Of a DNA stretch of 19,534 bases, positions 14,630 to 19,534 are shown in pieces (the stretch's first letter is position 1; each line of letters begins with the position of its first letter). Source of the DNA: Oscillospiraceae bacterium (GTDB lineage: Bacteria; Bacillota; Clostridia; Oscillospirales; Oscillospiraceae); the NCBI GenBank assembly GCA_017620315.1, contig JAFZQQ010000331.1, positions 1 to 19,534 of the forward strand. Reading direction: 5' to 3'. Under the pieces are notes generated by a model. It was not told where the DNA came from, made no database searches, and saw only the letters and a list, made by a program, of their open reading frames with translations. The translations under genes were made by a program, and so were the position numbers.

Positions 14630-17172
14630 TGCGCCGTGATAGTCGTGAAAGCGTATCGGCAGCCGGGAGAATACGCTTTTTAAGGAGAGCGGCCGCACTT
14701 TGTATCGCCGTTTTATTTGCTTTTCCGCTTTTGCTCTCAGCAGCCGCGCAGGCAGAGAACCGGAATGATTCGCGCAAGTCTGACTGCCTTCTTGCAACAG
14801 AAGAGGATATAGCTCGGGTAAACGCAGCGGCACTTGAAACAAAAGAATGCGGGATGCACGATCTGAAGGCCGTTCCGCAGCAGCTTGACGGAATTGAGCA
14901 CTGCGCGGCACTGCAAAGAGAGATAACAACGATTCTGGAAGACACGGTGGAAGCTTCGGAAAGAGCTGCGCTTGAAGCCGCCTTCGCAAATTGTGCCGAT
15001 CCGTCGGCAGCCGAGAAAATGAGCGTTCGCTACGGAGTTGCGGTAAAGCTGACGCCGGTTTATGAGCTCCCGCTCGATGATCGTTACCGCGCCACGGTCG
15101 GTGATGGGATCGCAGCTATGATGCGCGTGAACGAGCCTGTCGTGATAATGACGGCTTCCGCGGACGGAAAACTTTATAATGTGACGACCGGCTGCTGCCG
15201 CGGATGGGTAAATTCGGAGGATATAGCGGTCTGCTCAGACAGGACTCAGTGGCTTGCGGCATGGGACGTTCCGGACGAGGCGAGGATAGTCTTTTACGGA
15301 AATACGAAAAGCTTTACCCGCGGTTTGTATGACAAGGGCTGGAACAGCGGAGATATTACGATGGGCGTTTCTCTCCGGCGCGCGGGACAGCGGAGCATTG
15401 GATGGCGAAAGACTGTCACTGCATTCCTGCCGATGAGAAGGGCTGACGGAAGCTATACCTGCAGGATCGTGCGCTTTTGCGGAGACGACAGGATCTCCGC
15501 AGGCTTTATGCCGCTTTGTGAGGATAACCTCGGAAAGGTGGTAAACGGCGCGTCGGCCGGCAGTAAAAACAGCCTGTCGGTGCGCAGCATTTTTGCATGC
15601 TTTGGACTTGAGCTTCCCGCAGGAGCGGAGGCGCTTGGCCTGCTTCCGGTTCCGGCAGCGGATGCTTCAAAGCTGTTTGCAGAGGAAAAAGAGGCGCTTG
15701 TCGCCTCTTTGCCCGTGGGAGCTTTGCTAAACACCGCTGAGGGACAAATGATCTACCTTGGCATGCACGAAGGAAAGCACGCTGCGGCGCCAACAGGTGA
15801 AAACTCCGGCTGTGCGGAAGCGGTCGACCTGGACGGCGTGCTTTCGGACGGAAGGACGCTCACCCTGACGCTGGAAAAAGTGATTTGTCCCTGGCGATGC
15901 GTTTCAGACGGAGAGAACGACCCACTCGGTGCTAAGCTTTGGTACCATGACAGTGCGTTATTCTGCCTCGAAAAGAGGCTGATGCGTTTGGACGGGAACG
16001 GCGGCTTTGCTCCGGACCAGACGGTCTGCTGCAAAGAGGCGCTGGATACTCTGTGGATGGCGCTGAACGGGACGGCAAAAGACAGGGGACAAGCGACAGC
16101 ATGGGCGCTTGAGCGTGGAATACTGAAAGAAGACCAGCTTGACGGCGTTTTGATGCGGGAAAGCCTTGCACTTATGCTATATAGCTTCTTTGATGAAACA
16201 GACAAAGAAACATCGGGATCGGGACTGTTCAAGGATGGCGGCAGCATATCTGACCGGGCAAAGCCCGCCGTCGCCTGGGCGGTGCGTTCGTTTCTTATGC
16301 AAGAAAGAAGCGACGGCTGCTTCGCCCCTGACACAGCGGTCACTCGCGCAGGGCTTGCGGCTGCTGTGAGGAAGGCGTGCCTTCTTATGGACAACAGAAA
16401 ATATACATTGGTTAACACCGTTGAGGTTGACGGAAGGCAGGGCATAGCTTGCGATGAAGACCATATCTGGGTGTCGGGTTCTTCGTCGCTGATCAAGTAT
16501 GACCGTAACTGGAATGCCCTTGCGGCAAATGCAGATGCGCTTGCGGGAGACTTTGACGCGCGTGTAAACCACATCGGCGATATCGACGTATACGGAAACA
16601 GGGTTTACTGTGTTGTTGAATATTTTCATAACGATGAAGCCGATGCGATCTACGTGGCAGTTTACGACGGCGACACGCTTGAATTGCTTTATTCCCGCGA
16701 GGTACCCTCGGAAAGTGGAATGACCGAGGCCTCGGGTGTCGCCGTGGATCCCGAAAACGGCATACTCTGGATATGCTCGTGGGCGCAGGAGGAATCCGGA
16801 CGGTACTTGTACCGTTTCAGCCTCGATGACCTTGATTATCTCGGAAGGGTCGGGATCACAAATGCACCAGGAAGGTTACAGGGCATCGCATGGCACAGGG
16901 GCATGCTGTATCTGTCCGCAGACGACGGTGCAGACGGCGGCGGATATGACAGCATTTACTCGGCGCTCATCACTGCGAGCGGAGACGGATTGACTCTGGC
17001 ACAGGAAAAGCTTATGAACGATATCCCGCATCTGGGCGAGCTTGAGGGACTGGCAATTGACGAAAAAGACGGACGTTTGCTTGTGCTTTGCAACAGTATT
17101 GAGCCGCGTGAGCTGAGCGGAAATAAAACGGAAAAGGAACGCCATGAGGTCAGTATCTATTCAATTCTGTAA
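14629..17172 (+). CDS. Exported SH3b/pseudo-NlpC-P60 protein with SLH repeats and C-terminal beta-propeller
   Basis: 847 residues with a signal peptide (long basic n-region, hydrophobic core about 21-38, likely cleavage after AQA at 42). Residues 50-430 match the layout of clostridial SH3b-NlpC/P60 wall hydrolases: an N_NLPC_P60-like start, SH3b (YGVAVKL from 135; SADGKLYNV, RGWVNSEDIA), a second SH3-like part (MGVSLRR, LPMRRADGSY, GFMPL) and an NlpC/P60-like fold (VRSIFACFGLELP, VGALLNTAEGQMIYLG). The usual DCSxxV catalytic cysteine is replaced (KNSLSV, 313-318) and the catalytic histidine of GHVMxYLG is missing (EGQM, 371-374), so it is probably a non-catalytic wall binder. Two SLH repeats (about 470-585; AWALERGIL, then SDGCFAPDTAVTRAGLA) would attach it to the wall. 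Residues 590-847 are propeller-like (IACDEDHIWVSG, GVAVDPENGILWICSW, GLAIDEKDGRLLVL). It is coupled to the response-regulator gene by a one-base stop/start overlap. No clear terminator follows. Confidence 0.78.
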   Translation: MRRDSRESVSAAGRIRFLRRAAALCIAVLFAFPLLLSAAAQAENRNDSRKSDCLLATEEDIARVNAAALETKECGMHDLKAVPQQLDGIEHCAALQREITTILEDTVEASERAALEAAFANCADPSAAEKMSVRYGVAVKLTPVYELPLDDRYRATVGDGIAAMMRVNEPVVIMTASADGKLYNVTTGCCRGWVNSEDIAVCSDRTQWLAAWDVPDEARIVFYGNTKSFTRGLYDKGWNSGDITMGVSLRRAGQRSIGWRKTVTAFLPMRRADGSYTCRIVRFCGDDRISAGFMPLCEDNLGKVVNGASAGSKNSLSVRSIFACFGLELPAGAEALGLLPVPAADASKLFAEEKEALVASLPVGALLNTAEGQMIYLGMHEGKHAAAPTGENSGCAEAVDLDGVLSDGRTLTLTLEKVICPWRCVSDGENDPLGAKLWYHDSALFCLEKRLMRLDGNGGFAPDQTVCCKEALDTLWMALNGTAKDRGQATAWALERGILKEDQLDGVLMRESLALMLYSFFDETDKETSGSGLFKDGGSISDRAKPAVAWAVRSFLMQERSDGCFAPDTAVTRAGLAAAVRKACLLMDNRKYTLVNTVEVDGRQGIACDEDHIWVSGSSSLIKYDRNWNALAANADALAGDFDARVNHIGDIDVYGNRVYCVVEYFHNDEADAIYVAVYDGDTLELLYSREVPSESGMTEASGVAVDPENGILWICSWAQEESGRYLYRFSLDDLDYLGRVGITNAPGRLQGIAWHRGMLYLSADDGADGGGYDSIYSALITASGDGLTLAQEKLMNDIPHLGELEGLAIDEKDGRLLVLCNSIEPRELSGNKTEKERHEVSIYSIL

Positions 17173-17178
17173 TAAGTC

Positions 17179-17208
17179 TTGACATTTGATATTGACCGCG
17201 CTTAAAAT
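17179..17208 (+). promoter_or_regulatory. Promoter of the thioredoxin-like lipoprotein gene
   Basis: A perfect TTGACA (17179-17184), an 18-base spacer and TAAAAT (17203-17208); read with 17 bases the -10 would be TTAAAA. The -10 lies inside an inverted repeat described separately. The start of transcription would be near 17215, about 77 bases before the ATG. Confidence 0.7.
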
Positions 17209-17213
17209 AAGCG
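17199..17213. promoter_or_regulatory. Inverted repeat over the -10 box, possible operator
   Basis: CGCTTA (17199-17204), AAA, TAAGCG (17208-17213): a perfect 6-bp inverted repeat spanning the -10 hexamer. It could bind a dimeric repressor. It is short, no second copy is evident in the window, and no regulator gene lies beside it. Confidence 0.35.
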
Positions 17214-17291
17214 TGTTTGCTTGCTGTGACCGGCATTTGCACAACTGCCGAAATAACATGAAAATAAACCGATTAAGGAGCCTAAAAAGAT

Positions 17292-18356
17292 ATGAGTTCG
17301 TTGATAAAGCGCATTTTGTCGCTGATACTTGTCTGCGCCGCTGTGTTATCGCTTGCGGCTTGCGGGAAAAAGCAGCAGAACGCGGAGAACGTAACGTCCG
17401 ATCAGCAGGACGCGGTGGGAAGCGGTGAAGAAGAACAGAGCGAGATAGACCTCTCCGCAGCGGGAGTGACCTTTACGCTTCCAAAGAGTTGGAAATCGTC
17501 TGACATAACGATCAGCGCTCAGGCGGATACCGTCGCGGACGGTATAACCGTGGCAAGCGCCGTTATGTATTCGCTCAGCGGTGATGAGGCGACGGCGCTG
17601 CAATCGAATTATGCCGACGACGTTGCCGAATACCAGCGGCAGATGGCTATGAGAACATACAATCTTTTTTATGTGTTTGGCCTGGACGGCGGACGCGGTG
17701 AGAAAGAGCTTCGCAATGTGCTTGCCGATCTGACGAGCGTGGAGGTCAAGATCAATAAGCTTGGCAAGGCCGGTGAATGGACGTTCTTTTCGGTGAAGGA
17801 GAACCTTCAGACCGCAGCTCCCGCTCAGGATAAAAAGGATGCGGTTGAGAGTGTCCTCTCGGACGTCGACACAGTCATCAAAAGCATGAAATTCTGTGAA
17901 CCGACTCCGTTTGAGCCGGCAGAGATTGGAAGTGAAATAGCTTTTATCACTGAGAGCCTTGATAAGAAGATCGTGTATGCTTCCGAGCTCTTTGCGGAGA
18001 ACAAGATTACGGTTATCAATATCTGGGAGTACAACGGCATTTCCTGCATACAGGCGCTTCCGGATTTCGGAAACCTCTATCGCGAATATGAGGAAAAGGG
18101 CTGCGGAATGATCGGCATAGTGCATGACTATGATGATGCGCTCATCGGTGACATCAGATTTGAAGCGGCAAAGGCAGGCGCAACCTATATGATGCTCAGA
18201 CCGTCGCACGACGTCGACGAGATATTGCCGACAAAAGGCTATCCCACGACATATTTTGTTGACAGAGAGGGCAAGATCCTTTGCGAGCCTGTTATCGGCG
18301 CGGACACGGAAAAATGCGCGGAGGTGCTCGACGAACTGCTTTCAAAGCTCGGTTGA
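17292..18356 (+). CDS. Lipoprotein with degenerate thioredoxin-like (TlpA-type) domain
   Basis: 354 residues. A lipoprotein signal ends in the lipobox LAAC (acylated cysteine C24) and is followed by a polar, flexible linker. Residues about 50-205 begin VTFTLPKSW and form a domain I do not recognise. Residues about 220-354 follow the TlpA/redoxin pattern: ITVINIWEYNG where enzymes have VVNFWATWCxxC, then a GMIGIVHDYDD strand, and the cis-proline segment GYPTTYFVDREG (P318). The CxxC motif reads GISC, so the first, nucleophilic cysteine is G249 and only C252 remains. A normal dithiol reductase mechanism is therefore excluded; a binding role or a one-cysteine reaction is possible. AAGGAG eleven bases upstream supports the start. 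It has its own promoter, and the next gene begins 47 bases downstream. Confidence 0.83.
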   Translation: MSSLIKRILSLILVCAAVLSLAACGKKQQNAENVTSDQQDAVGSGEEEQSEIDLSAAGVTFTLPKSWKSSDITISAQADTVADGITVASAVMYSLSGDEATALQSNYADDVAEYQRQMAMRTYNLFYVFGLDGGRGEKELRNVLADLTSVEVKINKLGKAGEWTFFSVKENLQTAAPAQDKKDAVESVLSDVDTVIKSMKFCEPTPFEPAEIGSEIAFITESLDKKIVYASELFAENKITVINIWEYNGISCIQALPDFGNLYREYEEKGCGMIGIVHDYDDALIGDIRFEAAKAGATYMMLRPSHDVDEILPTKGYPTTYFVDREGKILCEPVIGADTEKCAEVLDELLSKLG

Positions 18357-18403
18357 ATTTAGCGTAAAGCGTGAACTAAGCTTTATAATGGAGGTGTACA
18401 GAA

Positions 18404-19534
18404 ATGCCTGACAACGAAAGACGGATAGGAACTGTGGCACGCGGCGTACGCTGCCCGATCATACGAAAGGGTGACGACATCGCCGCAATCGCTGCGCAAA
18501 GCGTGCTTGAAGCTGCGCAGAGCGAGGGCTTTTCGCTGCGCGATCGCGACGTTATCGCCATCACCGAGTCGGTCGTTGCCCGCGCGCAGGGCAATTATGC
18601 CTGCGTAGAGGACATCGCCGCCGATATTCGCCTTAGGTTTGGCTCCGGGAATGAGAAGTGTCCCTGTCTCGGACTTGTTTTCCCGATTTTGTCAAGAAAT
18701 CGTTTTTCCATCCTGCTTCGCGGTATAGCTATGGGCTGCGAAAAGGTAATCATCCAGCTCAGCTACCCGTCTGATGAGGTCGGAAATGCGCTTGTTACAC
18801 TGGATCAGGTCGATGAGGTGGGAGTTGACCCGTACAAGGACGTGCTGAGCGCAGAGCGTTTCCGCGAGTTGTTTGGCGATACAAAGCATGAGTTTACCGG
18901 CGTCGACTATGTTGCCTATTACAATGATATCGTGACAGAGGCTGGAGCTGAGGCAGAAATCATATTTGCAAATCACGCGACGGATATCCTCAAGTATACA
19001 GACCGAGTATTAGCCTGCGATATTCAGACGAGAGAGCGCACCAAGCGCCTTTTGAAAAACGGCGGCGCTTCCGTTCTTTACGGGCTGGACGACGTGCTGT
19101 CCTTCAGCGTGAACGGCAGCGGCTATAATAAGAAATACGGTCTGCTCGGCTCAAACAAAGCTGCAGAAAACACCGTGAAGCTTTTCCCACGCGACTGTCA
19201 GAGAATTGTCGAGGACGTGCAGAAACGTATTCTGGACGCAACCGGAAAGCACGTCGAGGTAATGGTTTACGGCGACGGCGCATTCAAGGATCCGCAGGGG
19301 AAGATTTGGGAGCTTGCAGATCCTGTCACCTCTCCGGCATATACCGACGGGCTTGTCGGCACTCCGAACGAACTCAAGCTCAAATACCTTGCAGACGACA
19401 AGTATAAAGATCTGTCGGGCGAGGCTCTGAAGGACGCCATCAGCGCGGATATCAAGGCCAAAAAAGGTACGCTCGTCGGGAAAATGGCTTCGGAAGGAAC
19501 GACGCCGCGGCAGCTTACAGATCTTCTCGCATCG
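18404..19534 (+). CDS. F420-0:gamma-glutamyl ligase (CofE)-like protein, 3' end cut by window
   Basis: 377 codons remain open to the last base, so the gene is truncated by the window edge; family members I recall are about 400 residues, so perhaps 25 are missing. It starts at an ATG seven bases after GGAGGTG. The sequence follows the clostridial CofE-like family throughout: ITESVVARAQGNY, GLVFPILSRNRFS, QLSYPSDEVGNALV, FTGVDYVAYYND, SGYNKKYGLLGSNKA, MVYGDGAFKDPQGKIWELAD and TDGLVGTPNELKLKYL. CofE adds glutamate to coenzyme F420-0 in archaea and actinobacteria. Most Clostridia are not known to make F420, so the substrate here may be another molecule; this is inference. It may be co-transcribed with the lipoprotein gene, as no terminator lies in the 47-base gap. 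Confidence 0.87.
   Translation, partial: MPDNERRIGTVARGVRCPIIRKGDDIAAIAAQSVLEAAQSEGFSLRDRDVIAITESVVARAQGNYACVEDIAADIRLRFGSGNEKCPCLGLVFPILSRNRFSILLRGIAMGCEKVIIQLSYPSDEVGNALVTLDQVDEVGVDPYKDVLSAERFRELFGDTKHEFTGVDYVAYYNDIVTEAGAEAEIIFANHATDILKYTDRVLACDIQTRERTKRLLKNGGASVLYGLDDVLSFSVNGSGYNKKYGLLGSNKAAENTVKLFPRDCQRIVEDVQKRILDATGKHVEVMVYGDGAFKDPQGKIWELADPVTSPAYTDGLVGTPNELKLKYLADDKYKDLSGEALKDAISADIKAKKGTLVGKMASEGTTPRQLTDLLAS

Noticed and set aside
17231..17250. CGGCA...TGCCG hairpin upstream of the lipoprotein gene
   Set aside because: Only 5 bp with a ten-base loop and no T tract; too weak to call a terminator or riboswitch.
18384..18389. Perfect TATAAT just upstream of the CofE-like gene
   Set aside because: No -35 at a proper distance, and transcription from it would start inside the ribosome binding site at about 18396, removing it. 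Probably chance in an AT-rich gap.

Overview
The window looks like a piece of a moderately GC-rich Firmicute chromosome, most likely a gut-type member of the class Clostridia (Oscillospiraceae or a relative). This is an inference from AAGGAGG-type ribosome binding sites, sigma-A-like promoters, a WG-repeat/copper-amine-oxidase-stalk exoprotein, SLH domains, and a clostridial-type CofE-like protein. No rRNA, CRISPR array, insertion sequence or phage gene is visible.

Region 1 (about 90-6650, minus strand). Three genes read right to left. First is a TetM/EF-G-type translational GTPase (3947-6556) with a Rae1/YacP-type NYN endoribonuclease fused to its C-terminus. Next come the two halves of a BmrCD/LmrCD/TM287-288-type heterodimeric ABC exporter (2070-3821 and 143-2083), which overlap by 14 bases and end at a strong terminator. 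The exporter pair has its own promoter. In Bacillus subtilis free-standing Rae1 is reported to cut the bmrCD exporter mRNA on the ribosome, so the neighbourhood may be functional and not accidental.

Region 2 (6660-6825, plus strand). A tRNA-Leu(UAG) has its own promoter, which diverges from the GTPase promoter, and its own terminator.

Region 3 (6850-8865, plus strand). A single-gene unit encodes a secreted protein with about 12 WG repeats and a C-terminal copper-amine-oxidase-like stalk domain.

Region 4 (8957-17172, plus strand). A three-gene surface-sensing operon. A 1602-residue hybrid kinase has an ECF S-component-like membrane domain placed in front of a complete propeller-type hybrid sensor (two-component propeller repeats, Y_Y_Y, HisKA, HATPase, receiver, HPt). 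It is followed by a pseudo-receiver/receiver protein with no output domain. The third gene encodes an exported protein with N_NLPC_P60 and SH3b regions, an NlpC/P60-like domain that has lost its catalytic residues, SLH repeats and a beta-propeller. I read this as the best candidate for an undescribed signalling system: transporter-like and propeller sensing outside, phosphorelay inside, and a wall-bound pseudo-hydrolase as partner or effector.

Region 5 (17179-19534, plus strand). A lipoprotein with a thioredoxin-like domain that keeps only one of the two CxxC cysteines. It is preceded by a promoter whose -10 lies inside an inverted repeat. Then comes a F420-0:gamma-glutamyl ligase (CofE)-like gene that runs off the end of the window.
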